From positions 62,001 to 126,000 of the forward strand of contig UCMS01000003.1 in NCBI GenBank assembly GCA_900473805.1: a DNA stretch of 64,000 nucleotides. The letters run 5' to 3'. Shown in pieces: positions 46,929 to 57,199 of the stretch. The position numbers and the translations under genes were made by a program. This DNA is from Hyphomicrobiales bacterium (GTDB lineage Bacteria; Pseudomonadota; Alphaproteobacteria; Rhizobiales; Rhizobiaceae). Below the pieces are notes generated by a model. That model had not been told where the DNA came from, did no database searches, and was given only the letters and a program-made list of their open reading frames with translations. Numbering within the stretch: the first letter of the stretch is position 1; each line of letters begins with the position of its first letter.

Positions 46929-47999
46929 ATGGCGCGCATCAATCTCGACCATATCCGCCACGCCTACACCCCGGCCGCTCGCGCAGCCGGAGACTATGCC
47001 CTCAAGGAAGTGCATCACGAATGGGATGACGGCGGTGCCTATGCTCTGCTCGGTCCTTCCGGCTGTGGCAAGACCACCCTTCTCAACATCATTTCGGGCC
47101 TGCTTCACCCCTCCGATGGCCGCATCGAATTCGACGGCGTCGACGTGACCACGCTGCCGACCCAGGCGCGCAACATTGCCCAGGTCTTCCAGTTTCCGGT
47201 CGTCTACGACACCATGACTGTCTACGACAACCTCGCTTTCCCGCTGCGCAACCGCCATGTGCCGGAAGATCAGGTCAACAAGCGGGTCAACGAGATCCTC
47301 GACATGATCGACCTCCAGCCCATGGCGAGAAAACGCGCCCAAGGTCTGACCGCCGACCAGAAGCAGAAGATTTCGCTCGGCCGTGGCCTGGTGCGTTCCG
47401 ACGTCAACGCCATCCTCTTCGATGAGCCGCTGACCGTCATCGATCCGCATATGAAATGGGTCCTGCGTTCGCAGCTGAAGCGCCTGCACCGCCAGTCCGG
47501 CTTCACCATGGTCTATGTCACCCACGACCAGACCGAAGCCCTCACCTTCGCCGACAAGGTCGTCGTCATGTATGACGGCCAGATCGTTCAGATCGGAACG
47601 CCTGCCGAACTTTTCGAACGCCCGAGCCACACCTTCGTTGGCTATTTCATCGGCTCGCCGGGTATGAACGTCATGCCGGCCAAAGTCAGCGGCACGACCG
47701 CCACCGTCGGCGACCAATCGATCGCGCTTCCCGGTGCACCCAAGCTCGCTTCTCAGTCGAAACTCGAGCTCGGCATTCGTCCCGAATTCGTTCGCTTGGG
47801 ACGCGAAGGCATGCCGGTCACGGTCACGAAGGTCGAAGACATCGGCCGCCAGAAGATCGTCCGGGCCCGCTTCTGCGACCAGCCCCTGTCGATCGTGGTT
47901 TCGGAAGACGCCGACATTCCGACCGATCCGAAAATCACGTTCGACCCCGCGGGCATCGGCATCTTCGCAGATTCCTGGCGCGTAGGTCTGGAGGGCTGA
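46929..47999 (+). CDS. glpT: glycerol ABC transporter ATP-binding protein 2
   Basis: A 356-residue ATPase. Walker A GPSGCGKTTLLNI, Q-loop QVFQFPVVY, Walker B AILFDEPLTVIDP and the H-loop YVTHDQTEAL are intact, but the ABC signature reads LTADQKQKISLGRG instead of LSGGQ. It should pair with GlpS so that one composite ATP site is complete and the other degenerate. It is thirteen bases after glpS and two bases before glpP. This GlpT is unrelated to the E. coli glycerol-3-phosphate antiporter of the same name. Confidence 0.9.
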   Translation: MARINLDHIRHAYTPAARAAGDYALKEVHHEWDDGGAYALLGPSGCGKTTLLNIISGLLHPSDGRIEFDGVDVTTLPTQARNIAQVFQFPVVYDTMTVYDNLAFPLRNRHVPEDQVNKRVNEILDMIDLQPMARKRAQGLTADQKQKISLGRGLVRSDVNAILFDEPLTVIDPHMKWVLRSQLKRLHRQSGFTMVYVTHDQTEALTFADKVVVMYDGQIVQIGTPAELFERPSHTFVGYFIGSPGMNVMPAKVSGTTATVGDQSIALPGAPKLASQSKLELGIRPEFVRLGREGMPVTVTKVEDIGRQKIVRARFCDQPLSIVVSEDADIPTDPKITFDPAGIGIFADSWRVGLEG

Positions 48000-48001
48000 C
48001 G

Positions 48002-48871
<870 letters not shown>

Positions 48872-48884
48872 GGAGGCGCACTCG

Positions 48885-49703
48885 ATGAGCAGTTCCGACG
48901 ATCGTTCGCGCTTCGGGTTCTTGATCCCGACGGTTTACATCATCTTCCTGTTGCTGCCGATCTATTGGCTGGTCAACATGAGCTTCAAGACCAATTCGGA
49001 AATCACCGGCGCGCTGTCGCTTTGGCCGGTCAATCCGACGCTTGCCAACTATGCCGTGATCTTTACCGATCCGTCCTGGTACAAGGGCTATATCAACTCG
49101 ATCATCTATGTCTGCCTGAACACGGTGATCTCGGTCGCTGCGGCACTTCCGGCAGCCTACGCTTTCTCGCGCTATCGCTTCCTCGGTGACAAGCACCTGT
49201 TCTTCTGGTTGCTCACCAACCGCATGGCGCCGCCGGCCGTCTTTGCGCTTCCCTTCTTCCAGCTCTATTCGGCCTTCGGCCTCATCGACACGCATATCGC
49301 TGTGGCACTCGCCCACTGCCTGTTCAACGTGCCGCTGGCGGTCTGGATCCTGGAAGGCTTCATGTCCGGCGTACCGAAGGAAATCGACGAAACCGCCTAT
49401 ATCGACGGTTACTCCTTCCCGCGCTTCTTCGTGAAGATCTTCATCCCGCTGATCGCCTCCGGCATCGGTGTCGCTGCCTTCTTCTGCTTCATGTTCTCCT
49501 GGGTCGAGCTCCTGATTGCCCGCACGCTGACGACGACCGATGCCAAGCCGATCGCCGCCATCATGACGCGCACGGTTTCGGCATCCGGCATGGACTGGGG
49601 CGTGCTCGCCGCCGCCGGCGTGTTGACCATCATCCCGGGCGCGCTCGTGATCTATTTCGTTCGCAACTACATCGCCAAGGGCTTTGCCCTGGGCCGCGTC
49701 TGA
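48885..49703 (+). CDS. glpQ: glycerol ABC transporter permease 2
   Basis: A 272-residue MalG-type permease with six predicted helices and the docking loop EIDETAYIDGYSFPRFFVKIFIP near residue 165. AGGAGG lies nine to fourteen bases before the ATG. Not related to the E. coli phosphodiesterase also called GlpQ. Confidence 0.9.
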   Translation: MSSSDDRSRFGFLIPTVYIIFLLLPIYWLVNMSFKTNSEITGALSLWPVNPTLANYAVIFTDPSWYKGYINSIIYVCLNTVISVAAALPAAYAFSRYRFLGDKHLFFWLLTNRMAPPAVFALPFFQLYSAFGLIDTHIAVALAHCLFNVPLAVWILEGFMSGVPKEIDETAYIDGYSFPRFFVKIFIPLIASGIGVAAFFCFMFSWVELLIARTLTTTDAKPIAAIMTRTVSASGMDWGVLAAAGVLTIIPGALVIYFVRNYIAKGFALGRV

Positions 49704-49713
49704 GGAGGCGTCG

Positions 49714-49995
49714 ATGAACTTCACATGGATGGCCTGGACGCTGCCGACGGCGCTTTTCTTCATCGCGATCCTGACGCTGATCGTCTCAATGGCGGTGTGG
49801 GAATATTTCTCGCCGGGCGGCAATCCCCGGGTCGGCATACTCAGGTTTGAGACAACCCGTGGCGACCGCCTGTTCGTGTCGCTGCTCGGCTCGGCCTTCA
49901 TTCATCTCGCTTGGCTCGGCCTTGTTGGGCCGAACCTGTGGTGGGCTCTCGCTCTGTCCGTGGTCTACGCCATCGGCGTATTCCGCTACGTATAG
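49714..49995 (+). CDS. glpU: small membrane protein of the glycerol transporter operon (DUF2160-like)
   Basis: A 93-residue protein with two or three hydrophobic helices (TALFFIAILTLIVSMAVW; LFVSLLGSAFIHLAWLGLV; WWALALSVVYAIGVF) and a central motif FSPGGNPRVGILRFETTRGDR. The ATG at 49714 follows GAGGAGGCGTCG. It ends 82 bases before glpV. A gene of this size and position occurs in the R. leguminosarum glp operon; the role is unknown, perhaps stabilising the permease. Confidence 0.82.
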   Translation: MNFTWMAWTLPTALFFIAILTLIVSMAVWEYFSPGGNPRVGILRFETTRGDRLFVSLLGSAFIHLAWLGLVGPNLWWALALSVVYAIGVFRYV

Positions 49996-50077
49996 GGCCG
50001 GACAACGGCGGATGGCGGCGGGAGGCTGCCATCCTGATGACTTCAACTCTGCAATCGCAACCTTAGGGAGGACGAAA

Positions 50078-51799
50078 ATGCGAAAGCACCTTTTGACAAC
50101 GACAGCGGCCATGCTGCTCGCCATGACCGGCGTGGCATTCGCCGACATGGAAGCGGCGAAGAAGTTCCTGGACACCGAGATCGGCGATATGTCGACGCTC
50201 GACCGCGCCGCCCAGGAAGCCGAACTGCAGTGGTTCATCGATGCGGCAAAGCCCTTTGCCGGCATGGAGATCAAGGTCGTTTCCGAAACCATCGCCACCC
50301 ATGAATACGAGTCCAAGGTTCTGGCCCCGGCTTTCACCGCGATCACCGGCATCAAGATCACCCATGACCTGATCGGCGAAGGCGACGTCGTCGAAAAGCT
50401 GCAGACCCAGATGCAGTCGGGTGAAAACATCTACGACGCCTATGTCAACGACTCCGACCTGATCGGTACCCATTGGCGCTACCAGCAGGCCCGCTCGCTG
50501 ACCAAGTGGATGGCCAACGAAGGCAAGGACGTCACCAACCCCGGCCTCGATCTTGCTGACTTCATCGGCACCAAGTTCACGACCGCTCCGGACGGCGATC
50601 TCTATCAGCTGCCCGACCAGCAGTTCGCCAACCTCTACTGGTTCCGCTACGACTGGTTCAACGACGAAAAGAACAAGGCCGACTTCAAGGCCAAGTACGG
50701 CTACGACCTCGGCGTCCCGGTCAACTGGTCCGCTTACGAAGACATCGCCGAATTCTTCACCGGTCGCGAAATCGACGGCAAGAAGGTCTTCGGCCATATG
50801 GACTACGGCAAGAAGGACCCGTCGCTCGGCTGGCGCTTCACCGATGCCTGGCTCTCCATGGCCGGCAACGGCGACAAGGGCCTGCCGAACGGTCTGCCCG
50901 TCGACGAATGGGGCATCAAGGTCAATGAAAAGTCCCAGCCGGTCGGCTCCTGCGTCGCCCGCGGCGGTGACACCAACGGCCCTGCCTCAGTCTACGCCAT
51001 CCAGAAGTACCTCGACTGGCTGAAGGCCTATGCGCCGCCGGAAGCCCAGGGCATGACCTTCGGTGAAGCCGGTCCGGTACCTGCTCAGGGCAACGTCGCC
51101 CAGCAGATGTTCACCTACACGGCGTTCACTGCCGACTTCGTCAAGAAGGGCCTGCCGGTCGTCAACGAGGACGGCACGCCGAAGTGGCGTTTTGCTCCGA
51201 GCCCGCACGGCGTCTACTGGAAGGACGGCATGAAGCTCGGTTATCAGGACGTGGGTTCCTGGACCCTGATGAAGTCGACCCCTGACGACCGCGCCAAGGC
51301 CGCCTGGCTCTATGCGCAGTTCGTCACCTCGAAGACCGTGGACGTGAAGAAGAGCCACGTAGGCCTGACCCTCATCCGCGAATCGACGATCCAGCACAAG
51401 TCCTTCACCGACCGTGCGCCGAACCTCGGTGGTCTGATCGAGTTCTATCGTTCGCCGGCCCGCGTTCAGTGGTCGCCGACCGGTACGAACATCCCGGACT
51501 ATCCGAAGCTGGCTCAGCTGTGGTGGCAGGCAATCGGCGATGCATCCTCGGGTGCAAAGACCGCGCAGGAAGCCATGGACTCGCTTTGCGCCGAGCAGGA
51601 AAAGGTCCTGCAGCGTCTGGAACGCGCAGGCGTTCAGGGTGACATCGGTCCGGCGCTCGCCGAAGAGCACGATCTCGAATATTGGAACAAGGACGCTGTC
51701 GCCAAGGGCAACCTGGCACCGCAGCTGAAGATCGAGAACGAAAAAGAAAAGCCGATCACGGTCAACTACGACGAACTGGTCAAGAGCTGGCAGAAGTGA
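50078..51799 (+). CDS. glpV: glycerol-binding periplasmic protein
   Basis: A 573-residue solute-binding protein, longer than most family 1 members. Signal peptide MRKHLLTTTAAMLLAMTGVAFA with cleavage before DMEAAKK; AGGGAGG lies seven to thirteen bases before the ATG at 50078. It is the periplasmic receptor of the GlpSTPQ importer. It is followed by a hairpin and glpK. Confidence 0.91.
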   Translation: MRKHLLTTTAAMLLAMTGVAFADMEAAKKFLDTEIGDMSTLDRAAQEAELQWFIDAAKPFAGMEIKVVSETIATHEYESKVLAPAFTAITGIKITHDLIGEGDVVEKLQTQMQSGENIYDAYVNDSDLIGTHWRYQQARSLTKWMANEGKDVTNPGLDLADFIGTKFTTAPDGDLYQLPDQQFANLYWFRYDWFNDEKNKADFKAKYGYDLGVPVNWSAYEDIAEFFTGREIDGKKVFGHMDYGKKDPSLGWRFTDAWLSMAGNGDKGLPNGLPVDEWGIKVNEKSQPVGSCVARGGDTNGPASVYAIQKYLDWLKAYAPPEAQGMTFGEAGPVPAQGNVAQQMFTYTAFTADFVKKGLPVVNEDGTPKWRFAPSPHGVYWKDGMKLGYQDVGSWTLMKSTPDDRAKAAWLYAQFVTSKTVDVKKSHVGLTLIRESTIQHKSFTDRAPNLGGLIEFYRSPARVQWSPTGTNIPDYPKLAQLWWQAIGDASSGAKTAQEAMDSLCAEQEKVLQRLERAGVQGDIGPALAEEHDLEYWNKDAVAKGNLAPQLKIENEKEKPITVNYDELVKSWQK

Positions 51800-51828
51800 G
51801 CCGGATCAGACCCTGATCATTGACAATC

Positions 51829-51853
51829 GCCGGGGCGAAATCTACGCCCCGGC
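51829..51853 (+). terminator. stem-loop between glpV and glpK
   Basis: GCCGGGGCG (51829-51837) and CGCCCCGGC (51845-51853) form a perfect nine-base-pair stem with a seven-base loop, followed by TTCTTC. It begins 30 bases after glpV and could act as a partial terminator or 3'-end protector. Confidence 0.6.
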
Positions 51854-51879
51854 TTCTTCACTTAAGGAGTCTCAGCCTG

Positions 51880-53373
51880 ATGAGCGGTTACATTCTGGCC
51901 ATCGACCAGGGCACCACCTCGACCCGCTCGATGATCTTCGATCACGAGATGCACATCGTCGGTGTCGCCCAGCAGGAGTTCACCCAGCATTTCCCCGATT
52001 CCGGCTGGGTCGAACATGATGCAGACGAGATCTGGCAGAGTGTGCTCGCAACGATCGAAAAGGCGCTATCCGCCGCCAAGATCGCCATCACCGATATCAC
52101 CGCCATCGGCATCACCAACCAGCGCGAAACTGTCGTCGTCTGGGACCGCAACACCGGCAAGCCCGTTCACCGCGCCATCGTCTGGCAGGACCGCCGCACC
52201 GCCCGCTTCTGCGACGAGCTGAAGCAAAAGGGCCTGGAAGCGCTGTTCACCCAGAAGACCGGCCTGCTGCTCGATCCTTATTTCTCCGGCACCAAGCTCT
52301 CCTGGCTGCTGAAAAACGTCGATGGCCTGAAGACCCGCGCCGAAAACGGCGAGATCTGCTTCGGCACGGTCGATAGCTGGCTCATCTACAAGCTGACCGG
52401 CGGCAAGGTCCACGCCACGGATGCGACCAATGCCTCGCGCACGCTGATCTACGACATCGGCGAAAACCGCTTCGACGACGAGCTTCTCTCCATCCTCGAC
52501 ATCCCGCGCGCCATGCTGCCCGAGGTCAAGGATTGCGCCGACGATTTCGGCACCACCGACAAGACGGTGCTCGGCGCGGAAATCCCGATCCTCGGCGTGG
52601 CCGGCGATCAGCAGGCCGCGGTCATCGGCAATGCCTGCTTCGAACCGGGCATGATGAAATCCACCTACGGCACGGGCTGCTTTGCGCTCCTGAACACCGG
52701 CACCGACCGAGTGACGTCGTCGAACCGTCTCCTGAGCACCATCGCCTATCGCCTGAACGGCAAGACAACTTACGCGCTCGAAGGCTCGATCTTCATCGCC
52801 GGTGCTGCCGTGCAATGGCTGCGCGACCAGATGGGCTTCGTCCAGGTCGCCTCGGAAACCGATGCACTCGCCAGCAAGGCAGACCCCAACCAGCGCGTCT
52901 ATCTCGTGCCCGCCTTCACCGGCCTCGGCGCGCCCCATTGGGACGCCGATGCGCGCGGCGCCATCTTCGGCCTGACCCGTGGCACCGGCCCCGCCGAATT
53001 TGCGCGCGCCGTTCTCGAAAGCGTTGCCTACCAGACCCATGACTTGCTTGAAGCGATGAAGAAGGACTGGACCGGCGCGAGCTCGCAGACGGTGCTCCGC
53101 GTCGATGGCGGCATGGTCGCCTCCGATTGGACCATGCAGCGCCTCGCTGACATCCTGGCCGCCCCGGTCGATCGTCCCGTCGTGCTCGAAACCACGGTTC
53201 TAGGCGCCGCCTGGCTTGCCGGTTCCCGCGCCGGCCTCTGGCCCGATCAGGCCGGTTTCGCCGCCACCTGGAAACGCGACCACCGCTTCGAGCCGACGAT
53301 GGAGACGGGTGAACGGGAAGCCGCCATTGCCGGCTGGCAGGACAGCGTCTCCCGCTGCCTCACCACGCGCTGA
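51880..53373 (+). CDS. glpK: glycerol kinase
   Basis: Phosphorylates imported glycerol to glycerol-3-phosphate, trapping it for GlpD and generating the GlpR effector. The 497-residue FGGY kinase has [15 protein letters not shown] (residues 6-20), [15 protein letters not shown] and [16 protein letters not shown] is about 13 bases before ATG 51880. It ends 22 bases from the convergent ligase gene. Confidence 0.97.
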   Translation: MSGYILAIDQGTTSTRSMIFDHEMHIVGVAQQEFTQHFPDSGWVEHDADEIWQSVLATIEKALSAAKIAITDITAIGITNQRETVVVWDRNTGKPVHRAIVWQDRRTARFCDELKQKGLEALFTQKTGLLLDPYFSGTKLSWLLKNVDGLKTRAENGEICFGTVDSWLIYKLTGGKVHATDATNASRTLIYDIGENRFDDELLSILDIPRAMLPEVKDCADDFGTTDKTVLGAEIPILGVAGDQQAAVIGNACFEPGMMKSTYGTGCFALLNTGTDRVTSSNRLLSTIAYRLNGKTTYALEGSIFIAGAAVQWLRDQMGFVQVASETDALASKADPNQRVYLVPAFTGLGAPHWDADARGAIFGLTRGTGPAEFARAVLESVAYQTHDLLEAMKKDWTGASSQTVLRVDGGMVASDWTMQRLADILAAPVDRPVVLETTVLGAAWLAGSRAGLWPDQAGFAATWKRDHRFEPTMETGEREAAIAGWQDSVSRCLTTR

Positions 53374-53394
53374 GGCTCAAAACGCCGGAGCGGT

Positions 53395-55011
53395 CTAACC
53401 CGCCAGCATGGCGACCAGTGTCTCCAGCCGGTCGGCGTCCTTCGGCAGCTTGTCTTGCCTCAGCCGCGCGATGCGCGGAAACCGCATCGCGATCCCCGAC
53501 TTGTGCCGGGTCGAACGCGCCAGCCCTTCGAATGCCACCTCGACCACGAATCCGTGCTCCGGCTCGGCTCTCAGGCTGCGCACCGGCCCGAACCGCTCCA
53601 CGGTATTGTTGCGCACGAAGCGGTCGAGAACCTCCAGCTCCTCGTCGGTAAAGCCGAAATAGGCCTTGCCCACCGGCACCAGCACGTCGCCTTCGCCCGG
53701 AATGGCCGTCCAGACCCCAAACGTGAAGTCGGAGTAGTAACTGGATCGCTTGCCATGCCCACGCTGCGCATACATCAGCACGGCATCGGCATTCATCGGG
53801 TCGCGCTTCCACTTGAACCACGGCCCCTTGGCACGCCCCGCCTGATAGACGCTGTCATAGCGCTTCAGCATGACCCCTTCGATGACAGGATCGGGCGGGT
53901 CTGCTCTCAGTCGCTCCAGTTCGTCCCAGGTCGAAAAAGGTACCAGCGGCGACAGGTCGAAACGGTTGGGTGCTTGCCGCTCCACAAGGGAGGCCAGCCG
54001 CTCCCGTCGGTCGAGAAACACCTCCTGCCGAACATCCTCGGCACCATCAAAGAGAATGTCATAGGCCCGGATGAAGACGGGATACTCGTCCAGCATCTTC
54101 GCAGTCACGGTCTTGCGGTTCAATCTTTGCTGCAGGTCGGAGAAGGTCCGGGTCGGCGCATTGGTGCGCGATGTGCCGCCCACCAGCAGTTCCCCGTCGA
54201 TCACCCCCTCGAACCGCGCCGCCTCGACGATATCCGGGAAGGCGCCCGAAATATCATCGCCCGAGCGGGAATAGAGCCGGTTCCGTCCGCCCGCGCAGGA
54301 AAGCTGAACCCGGATCCCGTCCCACTTCCATTCCGCCGCAAAATCCGCCGGGTCGAGTGTCGCAATGTCGCGATCCTCCACCGGCGTCGACAGCATCACC
54401 GAATGAAAAATCGCCGGTGTCGCCAGAACCGGCTTTTCCGTCCGGTCTTCCAGCCAGGCGAAAAGGTCGAGATAAGGCGGCTTCAGGCCGTGCCACAGGC
54501 TTTCGATTTCGGTCACGTCCTTGTTGCCAAAGATCGACAGCGCCTGCTTCGTCAGCCGCGCGGATACACCGATCCGGAGTCCCCCCGTGACGAGCTTGAT
54601 CAGCGCGAACCGTTCGGACGTATCAAGCCGGTCCAACAGCGATCGCATCACCCCGCGCGTTTCGCTGCGCCCCAACCGTTGCAGCCGCTCGACGATCGCC
54701 GACAGCCGATCGTCCTCTTCAGAGGCGGCTTCCATATCCGAGGGTTCCCAGACCAGCGAGATCGTCTCGGCGAGATCCCCGACATAGTCGTAGGAATACT
54801 GGAACAGCACCGGGTCCATCCGCTCCAGCACCAGTTCCTTGAGCAGGGCGGGCTTCACGCCCTTGATGTCGAGCCCCTCGGTCAGCGCCGCCAGCGCATA
54901 ACCCCGGTCAGGATCCGGTGTCGCCTTGAAGTAATCGACGAGCAACGTCAGCTTGCCATTGCGGCTCGGCGTCAGCACCAGGCGGTCGAGAAGATCAGCA
55001 AAGGCCTTCAT
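53395..55011 (-). CDS. ATP-dependent DNA ligase (repair type)
   Basis: A 538-residue ligase of the bacterial group linked to cisplatin damage response and found with an Lhr helicase, an MPE phosphoesterase and an exonuclease. Motif I is EWKWDGIRVQL with the nucleotidyl Lys at 229; further motifs are LYSRSGDDIS, FIRAYDILFDG, EGVMLKR and WFKWKRDP. The N-terminal ~200 residues are the helical DNA-binding domain, the C-terminal ~200 the OB fold. Three bases separate it from the exonuclease gene upstream. Confidence 0.93.
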   Translation of the reverse strand: MKAFADLLDRLVLTPSRNGKLTLLVDYFKATPDPDRGYALAALTEGLDIKGVKPALLKELVLERMDPVLFQYSYDYVGDLAETISLVWEPSDMEAASEEDDRLSAIVERLQRLGRSETRGVMRSLLDRLDTSERFALIKLVTGGLRIGVSARLTKQALSIFGNKDVTEIESLWHGLKPPYLDLFAWLEDRTEKPVLATPAIFHSVMLSTPVEDRDIATLDPADFAAEWKWDGIRVQLSCAGGRNRLYSRSGDDISGAFPDIVEAARFEGVIDGELLVGGTSRTNAPTRTFSDLQQRLNRKTVTAKMLDEYPVFIRAYDILFDGAEDVRQEVFLDRRERLASLVERQAPNRFDLSPLVPFSTWDELERLRADPPDPVIEGVMLKRYDSVYQAGRAKGPWFKWKRDPMNADAVLMYAQRGHGKRSSYYSDFTFGVWTAIPGEGDVLVPVGKAYFGFTDEELEVLDRFVRNNTVERFGPVRSLRAEPEHGFVVEVAFEGLARSTRHKSGIAMRFPRIARLRQDKLPKDADRLETLVAMLAG

Positions 55012-55014
55012 GGC

Positions 55015-56028
55015 TCAATCCCCCTCGTCCTCGTAACCCACCAGGTGCAGCGGCCGTGCGGCAATACCTGATAGCTCGCACCAGCGCACCAGCGCCTCCT
55101 CGCGCCCATGCGTCACCCAAACCTCCTGCGGCTTCACCTCGCGGATCGTGTCCAGGAGTTCCGGCCAGTCGCAATGGTCGGATATGACGAGCGGCAGCTC
55201 CACGCCCCGCTGCTTGGCGCGTTGCCGCACCATCATCCAGCCGGAAGCGAAGATCGGCAGTGGGTCCTCGAAGCGCCGCGCCCAGCGATCGTTGAAAGCC
55301 GACGGCGGACCGATCACCACCGCGCCCTTGAGGCTTCCCGATTTCTTGTCTTCGGTCGTCGCCGGCCGCAATTCGCCGAGATCGATTCCCTCGCTCTCAT
55401 AGTAGCCACAAAGCCTGGCGAGGGAGCCGTGGATATAGATCGGCTGGTCGTAGCCGCCACGCCGGATCAGCGAGATCACCCGCTGTGCTTTGCCCAGAGC
55501 ATAGGCGCCGATCAGGTGGCTGCGCTCGGGAAACTGCCGAAGCGAGGTGAGCAGCTTCTGGATCTCGCCCGCTGCCGGCGGATGGTGGAAGACCGGCAGG
55601 CCGAAGGTCGCCTCTGTGATGAACACGTCGCAGGGAACAGGCTCGAAGCTCGCACAGGTCGGATCGACGCCCCGCTTATAGTCGCCGGAAACGACGATGC
55701 GCGTGCCGTCCTTTTCGATCTCGATCTGCGCCGATCCGAGCACGTGACCGGCCGGATGAAACCGCACGGAAACGCCGTTCACGTTGATCGTCTCGCCGAA
55801 GCCGGCCGCTTGCGACGACCCGGCAAAATCCTCGCCGTAGCGGATCGCCATGATGTCGAGCGTCTGGCGCGTCGCCAGCACATGCGCATGACCCGAGCGC
55901 GCGTGGTCGGAATGCCCATGCGTGATCAGCGCTCGACCCACCGGCCGCACCGGATCGACGTAAAAATCGCCCGTCGGGCAATAAAGCCCGCCGGGCGTCG
56001 GATGCAGAAGAAGGTCCGGTTTTATCAT
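55015..56028 (-). CDS. ligase-associated DNA exonuclease (metallo-beta-lactamase fold)
   Basis: A 337-residue MBL/beta-CASP nuclease. The metal motif is LITHGHSDHARSGH (HxHxDH, residues about 36-49), with HPAGHVLGSAQIEI and VVSGDYKRG following, and WVTHGREEALVRW near the C terminus. Members partner the adjacent ATP-dependent ligase in DNA end processing. The related MPE and Lhr genes, often adjacent, are not in this window. Confidence 0.9.
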   Translation of the reverse strand: MIKPDLLLHPTPGGLYCPTGDFYVDPVRPVGRALITHGHSDHARSGHAHVLATRQTLDIMAIRYGEDFAGSSQAAGFGETINVNGVSVRFHPAGHVLGSAQIEIEKDGTRIVVSGDYKRGVDPTCASFEPVPCDVFITEATFGLPVFHHPPAAGEIQKLLTSLRQFPERSHLIGAYALGKAQRVISLIRRGGYDQPIYIHGSLARLCGYYESEGIDLGELRPATTEDKKSGSLKGAVVIGPPSAFNDRWARRFEDPLPIFASGWMMVRQRAKQRGVELPLVISDHCDWPELLDTIREVKPQEVWVTHGREEALVRWCELSGIAARPLHLVGYEDEGD

Positions 56029-56082
56029 CAGGGCAAGATAGGGCGGTCAGGTGCAGACCGCCAGATGCCGGGCTCTTGCCGT

Positions 56083-56484
56083 TCAGGCCGCGTAACGAGA
56101 AACGACGAGATAACCGGCGGCAGCCGCCGTCGCGGAAAGCACGGCGCCCCAGGCCATGTCGACCAGGCTAACGGAAAGAGACCAGCCCTTAAGCGTCGCC
56201 AAATTCGTCATGTCGTAGGTGCCATAGGCCAGGAGGCCGAGTAGCGCGCCGTTGAGCAAAGCCGTGACAACGCTGCTCGCCGTCAATGCCGGCATCACGG
56301 CGAAATAGACAAGGCCGATCACGTAGAACAGGTAGAAGATCCCGGCCGCCGCGAAATTCGGGGTGGCAAGCAGCAGTTCCCCGATGTTCTGGCGGTAGAA
56401 GCCGATCGCCACGCGCGTCAGCCACACGTAATCCAGCGCAAAGAAGACAACGGCCGTCGATACATAGGCGATCAGATAGGTCAT
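56083..56484 (-). CDS. DUF2177 family membrane protein
   Basis: A 133-residue protein with four hydrophobic helices. It begins MTYLIAYVSTAVVFFALDYVWL and contains GVGFYRxxxG-like RVAIGFYRQNIGELL and GLLAYGTYDMTNLATLKGW, which match the DUF2177 pattern. In other proteobacteria genes of this family occur beside rpoE-chrR-type loci, lipid or photoprotection genes. No enzymatic motif is visible. Confidence 0.82.
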   Translation of the reverse strand: MTYLIAYVSTAVVFFALDYVWLTRVAIGFYRQNIGELLLATPNFAAAGIFYLFYVIGLVYFAVMPALTASSVVTALLNGALLGLLAYGTYDMTNLATLKGWSLSVSLVDMAWGAVLSATAAAAGYLVVSRYAA

Positions 56485-56497
56485 GCGTCGTCTCCAC

Positions 56498-56523
56498 GAG
56501 GGCAGGGCAGAATGCCCGCCCTC
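56498..56523 (-). terminator. stem-loop after chrR
   Basis: GAGGGCAGGGC (56498-56508) can pair with GCCCGCCCTC (56514-56523) with one mismatch, directly after the chrR stop on the minus strand. No T-run follows, so it may separate chrR from the DUF2177 gene only partly. Confidence 0.35.
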
Positions 56524-56524
56524 C

Positions 56525-57199
56525 TCATATCCCCAGAACCGGCTGCACGAGCCTGACGATCAGGCTCTTGAATTTCAGCGGCGCATCCGTGACGGCGAGA
56601 CAGATGCAATCCTCGTCGGGTGTGGCGACCGGTTGATGCGTCAGCGTCTCGTCCGCCTCTTCCAGATCGCCGCGCCGGAATACCGTCGAGCCATCCGTAA
56701 AGGCGCCCTTCAGCACGAGCGTCAGTTCGCGTCCGCCATGCGAATGCTCCGGCACTGGCTTACCCGCAGGGATTTTCAAAAGCCGAACCTGGCTTTCCGC
56801 ATCACCGGTCTTGATCGGGATGTGGTAGGCACCCCGTCCCAGCGCCCGCCACTTCAATCCATCGACATCGCTGCCCAGATACGACCGCAGCGGCTCCGGA
56901 ATCAGCGCCTCGCCAGATGCAGCAACACGCGCCGGTGTTTCGACCGCCGGCCTGTCCTTCTCCGCGGCGATCTTGCCCATCATCGATGTCCAGCTGGCAG
57001 CTTCGCTGACCGGTTCATCCACATCAACCGTCTCCAGCAACTCGCCGCCCGCATGCTCCATGAAGGACAAGCGGTCGCGGCAGCTCGGGCAAAGCGCGAG
57101 ATGCGTGGCTACGGCAATGCTCCAGCCTTCGGCGAGCGTTCCGCTGGCATAGTCGAGCAACAGTTCGTCGCTGATATGATGTTGGACGTGGAGCGTCAT
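56525..57199 (-). CDS. chrR: ChrR-type zinc anti-sigma factor
   Basis: A 224-residue anti-sigma factor for the ECF11 sigma factor encoded just upstream. The N-terminal zinc anti-sigma domain has His7/8, then ATHLALCPSC with His33, Cys37, Cys40. The C-terminal cupin has PEHSHGGRELTLVLKG (HxH plus Glu) and a later THQP His, matching the metal ligands needed for singlet-oxygen or peroxide response in Rhodobacter ChrR. Its ATG overlaps the sigma-factor stop (ATGA), so the two are made in a fixed ratio. Confidence 0.93.
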   Translation of the reverse strand: MTLHVQHHISDELLLDYASGTLAEGWSIAVATHLALCPSCRDRLSFMEHAGGELLETVDVDEPVSEAASWTSMMGKIAAEKDRPAVETPARVAASGEALIPEPLRSYLGSDVDGLKWRALGRGAYHIPIKTGDAESQVRLLKIPAGKPVPEHSHGGRELTLVLKGAFTDGSTVFRRGDLEEADETLTHQPVATPDEDCICLAVTDAPLKFKSLIVRLVQPVLGI

